A DNA stretch of 64,000 nucleotides from an uncultured Oscillospiraceae bacterium. Lineage in GTDB: Bacteria; Bacillota; Clostridia; Oscillospirales; Oscillospiraceae. The position numbers and the translations under genes were made by a program. Positions 8,564-17,103 of the stretch are shown here, in pieces. The DNA lies in NCBI GenBank assembly GCA_910587645.1, contig CAJUNA010000041.1, positions 124,001 through 188,000 of the forward strand, in the 5' to 3' direction. Under the pieces are notes generated by a model. The model searched no databases. It was not told the DNA's origin and saw only the letters and a program-made list of their open reading frames with translations. The stretch's first letter is position 1. Each line of letters starts with the position of its first letter.

Positions 8564-9829
8564 ATGGCAGAAGTGATATCCATTCGATTCAGAGGGGGGT
8601 CAAAAAATTACTACTTTGATCCCCAGGGGCTACAGGTGGAACCAGGCACCTACGTGGTAGTGGAGACCGCCCAGGGCATGGAGTATGCCTGCTGCGTAGA
8701 GGGGAACCATCAGGTTCCCGACCAGTGCGTGGTACAGCCCCTCCGCCCGGTGGTACGTATCGCCACAGAAAACGACCAACGTTCTGCGGAATACAACCGG
8801 AAAAGGGAAAAGGAAGCCTTCGGTATCTGTGAGAAGAAGATCGCTGCCCATGGGCTGGAAATGAAGCTGGTCAGCGTGGAGTGCAGTTTTGAGGGCAACA
8901 AGATTATTTTCTTTTTTACCGCTGATGGCCGGGTAGATTTTCGGGAATTGGTAAAGGATCTGGCCAGCGTTTTCCGCGCCCGTATCGAGCTGCGGCAGAT
9001 CGGTGTCCGGGACGAAGCAAAAATGTTGGGCGGCCTTGGCATATGCGGCAGGCCCCTATGCTGCAACCAATTCCTGGAGGAATTCATCCCTGTCTCCATA
9101 AAAATGGCAAAGACCCAAAGCCTAAGCCTAAACCCCACCAAAATTTCCGGCACATGCGGACGTTTGATGTGCTGTTTGAAATACGAGCAGGCCGCCTATG
9201 AAGATGCTGCGGGCCGAATGCCGAAGAATGAAAGCTTTGTGGACACCCCTGACGGCATCGGCAATGTAAGCAGCGTGGATTTACTCCGGGAGCAGGTTCA
9301 GGTTCGCCTGGACAACGCCCCGGAAGCGCCAAAACGCTATAAGGTTTCAGAAATCCGCATCCTGCGCAACGGGAAGGGGAGCCGCGATGGAATTGAGATT
9401 CCAAAGGATCATCCTACCCGCCAGCCGGAGCGGGATGCGTCCCAACCTCCCGTTGTCCGCCGGGGCGGCTTAGGCCGGGGACCGATTCCGGTTCCGTCCG
9501 TTATTACGCCGGACCAGCCGGAGGAGGACGAGCGTTTTAACAGCCGCCGTCACCGTCAGAAGGGGTACAAGCCCCGCCGCCAGCCTCGCCCGGAGCAGGC
9601 CGCGCCCCGCATCCAGAAGCAAGAACGCCCCCGTCTGGACAAGCAGCCGCCGAAGCCAGTGGAACGGATCGAAAAACTGCCCGTCCGGCCTGTGACGGAT
9701 ACCACGGCGGAGAAGAAGGCGGCGGCAGACCGCGCCGCCCGCCAGCAGTCCGACCAGCCCGTTAAGTCCAATAACCGCCGCCATCCCTACAGAAAGCCAC
9801 GAGGGAAGGGGCCGGGCGGGGTGAACTGA
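8564..9829 (+). CDS. ricT: PSP1-domain protein RicT (YaaT)
   Basis: RicT with RicA and RicF forms the Y-complex that stimulates mRNA processing by RNase Y and influences sporulation and competence in Bacillus. The PSP1 domain fills residues 1 to about 270 and carries the conserved cysteines of the Fe-S site: C161, C166, C167 in ICGRPLCC and C198, C203, C204 in TCGRLMCC. The C-terminal 150 residues are an Arg/Pro/Gln-rich, low-complexity, strongly basic tail absent from the Bacillus protein (about 275 residues), perhaps an RNA-binding extension. I chose the ATG at 8564 after AAGAGGAA; the frame is open to a GTG at 8423, but that extra segment looks non-coding and includes a hairpin. Confidence 0.9.
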   Translation: MAEVISIRFRGGSKNYYFDPQGLQVEPGTYVVVETAQGMEYACCVEGNHQVPDQCVVQPLRPVVRIATENDQRSAEYNRKREKEAFGICEKKIAAHGLEMKLVSVECSFEGNKIIFFFTADGRVDFRELVKDLASVFRARIELRQIGVRDEAKMLGGLGICGRPLCCNQFLEEFIPVSIKMAKTQSLSLNPTKISGTCGRLMCCLKYEQAAYEDAAGRMPKNESFVDTPDGIGNVSSVDLLREQVQVRLDNAPEAPKRYKVSEIRILRNGKGSRDGIEIPKDHPTRQPERDASQPPVVRRGGLGRGPIPVPSVITPDQPEEDERFNSRRHRQKGYKPRRQPRPEQAAPRIQKQERPRLDKQPPKPVERIEKLPVRPVTDTTAEKKAAADRAARQQSDQPVKSNNRRHPYRKPRGKGPGGVN

Positions 9830-9835
9830 GCGGCA

Positions 9836-9875
9836 AAAAGCAGCAGGATGTTCCGGTGTCCTGTTGCTTTTTTTC
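9836..9875 (+). terminator. Terminator after ricT
   Basis: Stem AGCAGCAGGA ... TCCTGTTGCT followed by a seven-T run. Confidence 0.8.
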
Positions 9876-9926
9876 CCATTTAGGGGTACAATACCACCAA
9901 CAGAACGCAAACAAGGAGGTTTTTCC

Positions 9927-11873
9927 ATGAAAGACGGTTTTATCTGCGTAGCGGCTGGTACGCCCCAGATCCGTGTTGCTGACTGCCGCTATAACGCCGA
10001 GCAGATATTCATTATGATGCGGGAAGCTGATAAGCAGGGAGTAAAGATTCTAGCCCTGCCGGAGCTGTGCCTGACCGGCTATACCTGCGGGGATCTTTTT
10101 TTGCAGGACACCCTGTTGGATGGTGCAGCGGAGGGCCTGCGCACTATCCTGGAGGCCACCCGGCACCTGGAGGTGCTCACGGTGCTGGGAATGCCCGTCC
10201 GGAACCGCTGGGACAATAAGCTTTATAACTGCGCTGTGGTCATTCAGAAGGGTGAGATTTTGCGCCTGATCCCCAAGACCTACATCCCCAATTATGGGGA
10301 GTTTTATGAGCAGCGATGGTTCTCGTCAGGAAAGGGCGTGGACGTGCTGGCAGATCTCTGCGGCCAGCAGGTTCATATGGGCACAGACGTCATTTTAGCA
10401 TGTGAAACCATGCCTGATTTAGTAGTAGGGGTAGAGATCTGCGAGGATATCTGGGCGCCCGAACCGGTATCCACCGCCCTGGCCCGGGCGGGTGCCACCG
10501 TCATATTGAATCTCTCCGCGTCCAATGAGGTGGTCGGGAAAGCTGCTTACCGGAGGCAGTTGGTGGTAGGGCAGTCCGGCCGTCTCTGCTGCGGCTATGT
10601 GTACGCCGACGCGGGGGAGGGGGAGTCCACTACTGACGCGGTTTTCACAGGGCACAACATGATTGCTGAAAATGGCGCACTTTTAGCGGAGCACCGCTTC
10701 TCGACAGGGCTGACTATCGGTGAAATTGATGTGGGCCGTCTGGTCTATGACCGCCGGAGGATGAATACCTTCACCCCGCCGGAGAAAAACCCGGTGGACG
10801 ATGCCCACGGCCTTGGGATTGGCCGCAGTACGTTTACGCTGACACCCACAGCCACCAAGATCCGCCGCTATATTTCCCCCACGCCCTTTATCCCCGAGAA
10901 CGCCGCTGACCGGGCCAACCGCTGCGAGGAAATCCTTACCATCGCCGCACTCGGCCTGAAGAAGCGTTTGCAGCACACGGGTGCCGGCACAGCGGTCGTA
11001 GGTCTTTCCGGTGGCCTGGACAGTACGCTGGCCCTTCTGATCACCGCCCTGGCCATGGGGATGCTCCACCGGCCCGCCAGCGATATCATCGCTATTACGA
11101 TGCCCTGCTTCGGCACCACGGATCGGACAAAAAACAATGCCGTCCTCCTGGCGGAGCGTATGGGCGCTACTTTGCGCACCATTCCTATTGGCGACACGGT
11201 TCGCAGCCATTTCCGGGACATCGGCCACGACCTGGAGGACCATGATGTGACCTATGAAAACGCCCAGGCCCGGGAACGGACTCAGGTTCTCATGGATGTA
11301 GCCAACCAGACCGGTGGCATTGTCATCGGTACTGGAGATCTCAGCGAGCTTGCCCTAGGCTGGGCCACCTACAATGGCGACCATATGAGCATGTATGGCG
11401 TTAACGCATCTATTCCCAAGACGCTTGTCCGGCACCTGGTGGACTATGTGGCCCGGGACAACCGGAAAAAGGACGAGGAACTGACCCACGTCCTGGAAGA
11501 CATTCTTGACACCCCTGTTTCTCCAGAGCTGCTCCCTGCCGTCCAGGGTGAGATTACCCAACGTACCGAGGATCTGGTAGGACCGTATGAGCTGCATGAC
11601 TTTTTCCTGTACCACATCATCCGTTGGGGCTTTGGTCCCAGGAAAGTCCTGCGTCTCGCGGAGCAAGCCCTTGGCCGCCGTTACAGTCGTGAGGTCATTT
11701 TAAAGTGGCTGAAAAGCTTTTACCGCCGCTTCTTTGCGCAACAGTTCAAGCGTTCCTGCCTGCCCGATGGCCCGAAAATTGGCAGTGTTTCCTTGTCTCC
11801 CCGGGGAGATTGGCGAATGCCCTCCGATGCTGTGGCGCGTTTGTGGCTGGAGGAATTGGAAGGGATCAATTAA
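9927..11873 (+). CDS. nadE: Glutamine-dependent NAD+ synthetase
   Basis: Catalyses the last step of NAD synthesis, amidation of deamido-NAD with glutamine and ATP. The 648-residue protein is the two-domain form: an N-terminal nitrilase-type glutaminase (about 1-290) with catalytic E46 (ALPELCLTG), K117 (IPKTYIPNYGEFYE) and C172 (VEICEDIWAPEP), and a C-terminal ATP-pyrophosphatase synthetase domain with SGGLDST near residue 366. Both active sites look intact. The ATG at 9927 follows AAGGAGGT by 6 bp; upstream in-frame codons overlap the ricT terminator. It ends 12 bp before the next gene, so it may be co-transcribed with the radical-SAM pair, although their functions are unrelated. Confidence 0.95.
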   Translation: MKDGFICVAAGTPQIRVADCRYNAEQIFIMMREADKQGVKILALPELCLTGYTCGDLFLQDTLLDGAAEGLRTILEATRHLEVLTVLGMPVRNRWDNKLYNCAVVIQKGEILRLIPKTYIPNYGEFYEQRWFSSGKGVDVLADLCGQQVHMGTDVILACETMPDLVVGVEICEDIWAPEPVSTALARAGATVILNLSASNEVVGKAAYRRQLVVGQSGRLCCGYVYADAGEGESTTDAVFTGHNMIAENGALLAEHRFSTGLTIGEIDVGRLVYDRRRMNTFTPPEKNPVDDAHGLGIGRSTFTLTPTATKIRRYISPTPFIPENAADRANRCEEILTIAALGLKKRLQHTGAGTAVVGLSGGLDSTLALLITALAMGMLHRPASDIIAITMPCFGTTDRTKNNAVLLAERMGATLRTIPIGDTVRSHFRDIGHDLEDHDVTYENAQARERTQVLMDVANQTGGIVIGTGDLSELALGWATYNGDHMSMYGVNASIPKTLVRHLVDYVARDNRKKDEELTHVLEDILDTPVSPELLPAVQGEITQRTEDLVGPYELHDFFLYHIIRWGFGPRKVLRLAEQALGRRYSREVILKWLKSFYRRFFAQQFKRSCLPDGPKIGSVSLSPRGDWRMPSDAVARLWLEELEGIN

Positions 11874-11885
11874 AGGAGAAAATTT

Positions 11886-13721
11886 GTGGATAAGAGATTA
11901 GAACGCATCCTCCCCCGGGTGCAGAAGCCAGCCCGCTACGTGGGAGGCGAGTATAACGCGGTAATGAAGGACAGGGCGGCGGTAGATACCCGTTTTGCCT
12001 TCTGTTTCCCGGATACCTATGAGATCGGAATGTCAAACTTAGGCTATCGGATTTTGTACGGGGTGCTCAATGAGATGCCCGGCGTTTGGTGTGAGCGGGT
12101 GTTTGCGCCTTGGACGGACATGGAGGAGGAGTTGCGGGAGCATCAGATCCCTTTATACGCCCTGGAATCCGGCGACCCGGTGGGCGCTTTCGATATTATC
12201 GCCTTTTCCATCGGCTATGAGATGGCTTATACTGCCATGCTGAACATGCTGGATCTCAGCGGCATACCCATCCGGTCGGAGGATCGTCCTGGGCTGACGC
12301 CATTGGTCATTGCTGGCGGCACGGCCATGTATAATGCCGAACCGGTAGCGGACTTCATTGACCTGGCTCTCATTGGGGAAGGGGAGGAGCTTTTGCCGGA
12401 AGTGGTGGAGCTGTACCGCAGGGCAAAGCGGGAAGACTGGGACAAGCCCCGTTTTCTCCGCGCCGCGGCGCAGATCCAGGGCGTCTACGTCCCCTCCTTG
12501 TATGAGGTCACCTACCAGCCTGACGGTACGATTCAATCCATTACACCCTTAGACGGCGCGCCGGAGAAGGTATATAAACGTGTTGTTCATGATATGGATA
12601 AATCCTACTATCCCGCTAAGACCATCGTCCCTTCCACAGAGATCGTCCATGACCGTGTGACGCTGGAGGTCTTTCGGGGGTGTATCCGAGGGTGCCGGTT
12701 CTGCCAAGCAGGGTACGTCTACCGTCCCGTCCGCTGCCGCGGGAAGAACCAATTGGTTCAATATGGTGAGGAAGCCATCCGGGACTCCGGCTATCAGGAA
12801 ATGACCCTTAGCTCCCTGTCCACCAGCGACTACCCCGAATTAGTAGAACTTTGCGATGATTTAGCACCCTTCTGTGGACAGAACCATGTGAACTTGTCCC
12901 TGCCGTCCCTGCGGGCGGACAACTTCTCCATGGAACTGATGCAGCGGCTCCAGAAGGGCAGGAAAGCGGGACTGACCTTCGCACCGGAGGCCGGAACCCA
13001 GCGGCTCCGGGACGCCATCAACAAAAACGTAACAGAGGAGGATCTGACGGAAACGTTGAAAACCGCCTTTTCCGGCGGCTGGAACGCGGTGAAGCTGTAT
13101 TTTATGCTAGGCCTGCCCACAGAGACAGACGAGGATGTGCTGGGTATTGCGGAAATGGCGAAACATGCTGTCCACACCTGGCGGGAGCACGCCAGCAATA
13201 AAAACCGCGGCCTGCGCATTACGGTCTCCACCTCCTGGTTCGTGCCAAAGCCTTTCACCGCATTCCAATGGGAAGGGCAGATATCCCGGGAGGAATATGA
13301 GCGGCGGGTGAAGCTCCTGCGGGGTGCCATGACCGCCAAGGCGGTTACTTATAATTGGCATGACGGCGATACCAGCTTTTTGGAAGCGGTACTGGCCCGG
13401 GGTGACCGCCGTTTGGGCCGGGTACTGGAGGAGGCCTTCCGCCGGGGTGCGAAACTGGACGCATGGAGCGACTGTTTTGACCTGAACCGCTGGATGGAAG
13501 CTTTTCAAGTATGTGGCCTTGACCCGGAATTTTACGCCTGCCGCCAGCGGGGGAAGGAAGAGGTTTTGCCCTGGAGCATGATTTCCTGCTATGTGTCCAG
13601 CAGCTATTTATGGAAGCAGAGGGAACTGGCCTATCAATCCATGCCCACGCCGGACTGCCGTACCCAATGCAGCGGATGCGGGGCAAGCATAGTAGAAGGA
13701 GGGGAGTGCTACCGTGGGTAA
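11886..13721 (+). CDS. TIGR03960-family radical SAM protein
   Basis: This matches the TIGR03960 group: a B12-binding-like N-terminal domain, a radical SAM core and a C-terminal extension. The substrate is not established; members almost always sit next to a DUF2344 partner (as here), often near ribosomal genes or RNase G, which suggests an RNA or ribosome-linked modification, but that is inference. The radical SAM cluster cysteines C266, C270 and C273 lie in FRGCIRGCRFCQAG. A four-cysteine cluster near the end (CRTQCSGCGAS and a following Cys) may hold a second metal site. The GTG at 11886 follows AAAGGAG. Its end overlaps the next gene by 8 bp, indicating translational coupling. Confidence 0.88.
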   Translation: MDKRLERILPRVQKPARYVGGEYNAVMKDRAAVDTRFAFCFPDTYEIGMSNLGYRILYGVLNEMPGVWCERVFAPWTDMEEELREHQIPLYALESGDPVGAFDIIAFSIGYEMAYTAMLNMLDLSGIPIRSEDRPGLTPLVIAGGTAMYNAEPVADFIDLALIGEGEELLPEVVELYRRAKREDWDKPRFLRAAAQIQGVYVPSLYEVTYQPDGTIQSITPLDGAPEKVYKRVVHDMDKSYYPAKTIVPSTEIVHDRVTLEVFRGCIRGCRFCQAGYVYRPVRCRGKNQLVQYGEEAIRDSGYQEMTLSSLSTSDYPELVELCDDLAPFCGQNHVNLSLPSLRADNFSMELMQRLQKGRKAGLTFAPEAGTQRLRDAINKNVTEEDLTETLKTAFSGGWNAVKLYFMLGLPTETDEDVLGIAEMAKHAVHTWREHASNKNRGLRITVSTSWFVPKPFTAFQWEGQISREEYERRVKLLRGAMTAKAVTYNWHDGDTSFLEAVLARGDRRLGRVLEEAFRRGAKLDAWSDCFDLNRWMEAFQVCGLDPEFYACRQRGKEEVLPWSMISCYVSSSYLWKQRELAYQSMPTPDCRTQCSGCGASIVEGGECYRG

Positions 13722-14376
13722 ATTGCGTCTGATTTTCGTTAAAGAAGGGCGGGCGGTCTACATCTCCCATCTGGATCTCCTGCGTACCTTCCAGCGGGTC
13801 TTTCTGCGGCAGGGGCTTGTCCTGCGCCATTCCCAGGGGTTTCATCCCCATCCGATGATATCCTTTGCGCTGCCCCTGCCTGTGGGTCAGGCCAGCGATT
13901 GTGAAATCCTGGACTTTGAGGTCACAGAGGAGCGAGAGGGCGCAGGTCTGACGGAAGCCCTAAACGGCTTCATGCCGGAGGGGATTCGGGCTGTGGACTG
14001 CTATGTTCCGGTACATCCCGTCCGCGATTTAGCGGCAATACACTGTAAAGTAGATTTCATTTACGACAACGGGTTTTCAGACAATATAGCGGAAAAGATC
14101 CAAAATTTGCTTCTAGGGGACAGCCTTGTTATCCAGAAGAGGACAAAGCGGAAGGCGATGGCTGATGTAGACATCCGGCCGTTGCTCTATAGCCTGCAAA
14201 TCCTGGAGGAATCGACCACACTGCACCTGGACGCCGTTGTCTCCGCCCAAAATCCAGGTATGAACCCGGCGCTGCTGGCGGTAGCGGTAGGGACACATCT
14301 GCCGGAGCTTGCGCCGGATTTTATCCGGGTTCGCCGGGTGGGACTGTTGGATACGGAGGGGAGACCGTTCCGATAA
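13714..14376 (+). CDS. DUF2344 (TIGR03936) radical SAM-associated protein
   Basis: DUF2344 proteins are the constant partner of TIGR03960 radical SAM enzymes, sometimes fused to them. The 220-residue product opens with the family hallmark KLRLIFVKEGRAVYISHLDL and contains SQGFHPHPMISFALPLPVG, a conserved His/Pro-rich stretch. No catalytic motif is known. The GTG start lies inside the preceding gene, 8-bp overlap, so the two are surely coupled and probably act together. A strong bidirectional terminator follows. In relatives RNase G or rplU often comes next; here the cluster ends instead. Confidence 0.87.
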   Translation: MGKLRLIFVKEGRAVYISHLDLLRTFQRVFLRQGLVLRHSQGFHPHPMISFALPLPVGQASDCEILDFEVTEEREGAGLTEALNGFMPEGIRAVDCYVPVHPVRDLAAIHCKVDFIYDNGFSDNIAEKIQNLLLGDSLVIQKRTKRKAMADVDIRPLLYSLQILEESTTLHLDAVVSAQNPGMNPALLAVAVGTHLPELAPDFIRVRRVGLLDTEGRPFR

Positions 14377-14414
14377 TCGGTTGCTTCGGAGGGCGGGATG
14401 GAGACGAAATTTTC

Positions 14415-14461
14415 AAATAACCAGAGGGCGCAGAACATAGTTCCGCGCCCTCTGGTTATTT
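14415..14461. terminator. Bidirectional terminator between convergent genes
   Basis: Perfect 17-bp arms (14415-14431 and 14445-14461) beginning AAATAACCAGAGG and ending CCTCTGGTTATTT. The A/T ends serve both the DUF2344 gene (plus) and the SPFH gene (minus). Confidence 0.88.
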
Positions 14462-14479
14462 ATATGTGGATTGCTGCGA

Positions 14480-15376
14480 TTACTTCTGATCTGCTTCCAG
14501 AAGGGCTTTTGCGCTGCTGGCCAGACCGGCAAGACCTTGGATTTCACTAGGGATAATGATTTTTGTTGCCTTCCCATCGGCGGCAGCTTGGAATGCCTCC
14601 AACGCCTTGATTTTCACTACCTGGTCGTTGGGATTAGCTTCGTTGAGCAGCTTAATGGAATCCGCCAAAGCCTGCTGAACTTTAAGGATCGCAGCGGCCT
14701 GACCTTCGGCTTCCAGAATGGCAGACTGCTTAGCGGCATCGGCGCGGAGGATGGCGGACTGCTTCTCACCTTCAGCCACAAGGATCTGGCTTTCCTTCTG
14801 GCCTTGGGCCTGAAGGATGGCTTCCCGGCGCTCACGCTCGGCACGCATCTGTTTCTCCATGGAATCCTGGATATCGCGGGGAGGAATGATGTTCTTCAGC
14901 TCCACACGGTTGACCTTGATGCCCCAGGGATCGGTGGCCTCGTCCAAGATAGCCCGCATCTGGGTGTTGATATGGTCGCGGCTGGTCAAAGACTGATCCA
15001 GTTCCAGATCGCCAATAATATTACGAAGGGTAGTGGCAGTCAGGTTTTCAATGGCACTCATGGGGTGCTCAACGCCGTAGGCGTAGAGCTTAGGGTCAAT
15101 GATCTGGAAATAGATGACAGTGTCGATCTGCATGGTAACGTTGTCCTTGGTAATGACGGGCTGGGGAGCAAAATCAACGACCTGTTCTTTCAAACTGACC
15201 CGCTTGGCAACGCGGTCTACAAAGGGAAGCTTAATGTGCAGGCCTACGCCCCAGGTAGTCTGATACGCACCCAGGCGTTCCACAACAAAAGCGCGGGATT
15301 GCTGAACGACTTGGATATTGGTGACCAGCAGAATGAGAATAATGACACCGATGGCGGCTAAAATATACGGAAGCAT
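14480..15376 (-). CDS. SPFH/Band 7 membrane protein (stomatin/QmcA-like)
   Basis: SPFH proteins form large membrane-attached oligomers that scaffold membrane microdomains and regulate proteases. The 298-residue product has one N-terminal membrane segment (about 4-20), a Band 7 domain (about 20-185) with the stomatin-like LGAYQTTWGVGLHIKLPFVD and NRVELKNIIPPRDIQ, then an Ala/Glu-rich coiled coil (about 185-245) and a short C-terminal region. This arrangement is that of QmcA/YbbK. Such genes commonly pair with an NfeD-family gene; none is adjacent here. TAAAAGGAGG precedes the ATG. It is a single-gene unit. Confidence 0.92.
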   Translation of the reverse strand: MLPYILAAIGVIILILLVTNIQVVQQSRAFVVERLGAYQTTWGVGLHIKLPFVDRVAKRVSLKEQVVDFAPQPVITKDNVTMQIDTVIYFQIIDPKLYAYGVEHPMSAIENLTATTLRNIIGDLELDQSLTSRDHINTQMRAILDEATDPWGIKVNRVELKNIIPPRDIQDSMEKQMRAERERREAILQAQGQKESQILVAEGEKQSAILRADAAKQSAILEAEGQAAAILKVQQALADSIKLLNEANPNDQVVKIKALEAFQAAADGKATKIIIPSEIQGLAGLASSAKALLEADQK

Positions 15377-15485
15377 GGAAAGACCCTCCTTTTATTAGAT
15401 GCTATCAGTATATCACATGGTTAAGGATTTTTCCAGTCTTATTTTTACAAACATTGCGCCTGGCTCAAAAGGTGGATGCGGTATG

Positions 15486-16265
15486 TCAGTGCTCCGCATT
15501 TTGGATGTGGCTTCTGATTTCCGCTTCATAGCTCTGACAAAAGGCGTAGCTGCATTTCATAAAATCCTCGATAGGCAATTTCTGGTACATAGCATCCATT
15601 GTATCGGTAACAAGGGAGCCGCCTGCTTTCATATCAAAAAAGTAAGGATAAATACATCCGCCCTCCTCTCTGGGAAAGTAGGGGTTGATGGAACTGAGCC
15701 GGGGATCCCTCATTATGGGTTCCACCACCATTTCGCTCAGGATCCATTTCAAAGATGGACGCTCATATTCCTCGTAGCGGTCTCCAAACAAACGGTTCCA
15801 AACATAGAACCACAGAAAATGAATGATCTCATGGATGCTCTCACCGATTGCGCCGCTTGGGCTGTTCAAATAAAATATATCAAAACGATGTTCTTTTAGA
15901 AAGCGCGGTTCTACTGGGTTCATACTGACATTGCACCGCAAGTCGTTGAACAGACTGGAGCAGTTAACACTAAAAGCATCCGTCAGGGCAGCGGTAATCT
16001 GGTCTTTATGAATCCGCCAATGTTGGGTATACAGCAACGTTTTTTCATTAATAGAATCTGCCAGCTCACCATAGGCATTCCGCAAAACACTGGCAATGTA
16101 GTCCCGTCTTTTTTGTAAGGGCAGGGCTGCCGCATATGTTTTGTCTAGCTGCGGATAGAAATAATACAGCGGTTCTGTCCAAAATGACGCTTCGTCTTCT
16201 GTCTGAAACAACATGGCCTGTTCGATCATGTAGTCCACACCAGGATTCATAAAGGTAATATCCAT
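15486..16265 (-). CDS. Uncharacterised protein with a HEXXH zinc-peptidase-like motif
   Basis: I do not recognise the family by name. The 259-residue protein has no signal peptide or membrane segment. Residues 141-153 (GESIHEIIHFLWF) contain HEIIH (145-149), the zinc-binding motif of gluzincin-type peptidases, and E178 and E182 in LSEMVVEPI are well placed as a third ligand. The surroundings (a large aromatic content, no pro-region) resemble small intracellular DUF metallopeptidase-like proteins. It is the last gene of a minus-strand cluster after an XRE-membrane gene and a MerR gene (32-bp gap to the latter), so it may be controlled by them. Whether it is an active peptidase is inference. 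Confidence 0.7.
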   Translation of the reverse strand: MDITFMNPGVDYMIEQAMLFQTEDEASFWTEPLYYFYPQLDKTYAAALPLQKRRDYIASVLRNAYGELADSINEKTLLYTQHWRIHKDQITAALTDAFSVNCSSLFNDLRCNVSMNPVEPRFLKEHRFDIFYLNSPSGAIGESIHEIIHFLWFYVWNRLFGDRYEEYERPSLKWILSEMVVEPIMRDPRLSSINPYFPREEGGCIYPYFFDMKAGGSLVTDTMDAMYQKLPIEDFMKCSYAFCQSYEAEIRSHIQNAEH

Positions 16266-16297
16266 ATACCAGTCTTACCCTCCGTTTCTACCACTAC

Positions 16298-17056
16298 TCA
16301 CATCTGGTAGTATGCCCGCACCGCCTTTTCCAAAAATGCTGCGCCGCCCGGCGCAACTTGCTCGTAATAAGCGGTAAAACGTTCGTCCTGTACATACATT
16401 TCTGCCATAGCGATATGGGACTGGGGTGTTACCGCGCCCTCCGGCCAGTAGTGGGCCAGCCATGCGGCGTGGAGCCGGACGGCTTCTTTGGCGTCCTCTC
16501 CAGCAGGGTCGCCGGAAGACACCGCTCTGGAAAGGGCGGCTTTATAGTCCGCTTCCTCCTGTGCGGCCTGTGCCCACTCCTGCTGCGGCATGCCGGATAC
16601 CCGCGCCATGTGCTTTTCCACCGTGCTGCTGCCGTACTTTTCCCGAAGCTCCTGGCCGTAAGCTTCCTCGTTTTCCCGCAAGGCCTGCCGCTTCATGGCT
16701 TCAAATTTCTGCTGGTCATTCATTGTTGTTCCTCCTTCGATTTCTTCCAGTGTGCTGCGGACGGCGGCGATTAAGTCTTCTACTTCGCGCTTCCGCTCCA
16801 ACAGGCGGGAAAGATGCCCGCGTAATGCCGCCCTGCGGTCAAATCCCGGCGCGTCCAGGACTTGACGGATTTCTTCCAGCGGCAGCCCCATCTCCCGATA
16901 GAGCAATATCTGCTGGAGCCGGCCAACGTCTTCCGGGCCGTAGAGCCGGTAGTCGTTCTCGCGGCGGGCGGGGGAGAGCAGGCCTATGCTGTCATAGTAC
17001 CGCAGGGTTCGGGGCGTCAGCCCCGTCAATCGGGCCAGCTCTTTTACCGTATACAT
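16298..17056 (-). CDS. MerR-family regulator with TipAS-like ligand domain
   Basis: The 252-residue product has an N-terminal MerR winged helix (residues 1-70: MYTVKELARLTGLTPRTLRYYD), a dimerisation coiled coil (about 75-118) and a C-terminal helical TipAS-like domain (about 130-250). TipAS domains bind peptide antibiotics such as thiostrepton, and this architecture activates multidrug-type genes. The Cys used covalently by TipA for thiopeptides is not present, so the ligand may differ. The ATG at 17056 follows GGGAGG; a longer frame reaches 17107 but would overlap the upstream gene. It lies 47 bp after the XRE-membrane gene and 32 bp before the HEXXH gene. Confidence 0.87.
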   Translation of the reverse strand: MYTVKELARLTGLTPRTLRYYDSIGLLSPARRENDYRLYGPEDVGRLQQILLYREMGLPLEEIRQVLDAPGFDRRAALRGHLSRLLERKREVEDLIAAVRSTLEEIEGGTTMNDQQKFEAMKRQALRENEEAYGQELREKYGSSTVEKHMARVSGMPQQEWAQAAQEEADYKAALSRAVSSGDPAGEDAKEAVRLHAAWLAHYWPEGAVTPQSHIAMAEMYVQDERFTAYYEQVAPGGAAFLEKAVRAYYQM

Positions 17057-17103
17057 CTTTTCACCTCCCAAATCCAAGGATAGACCATGACGCGGCGTCA
17101 AGG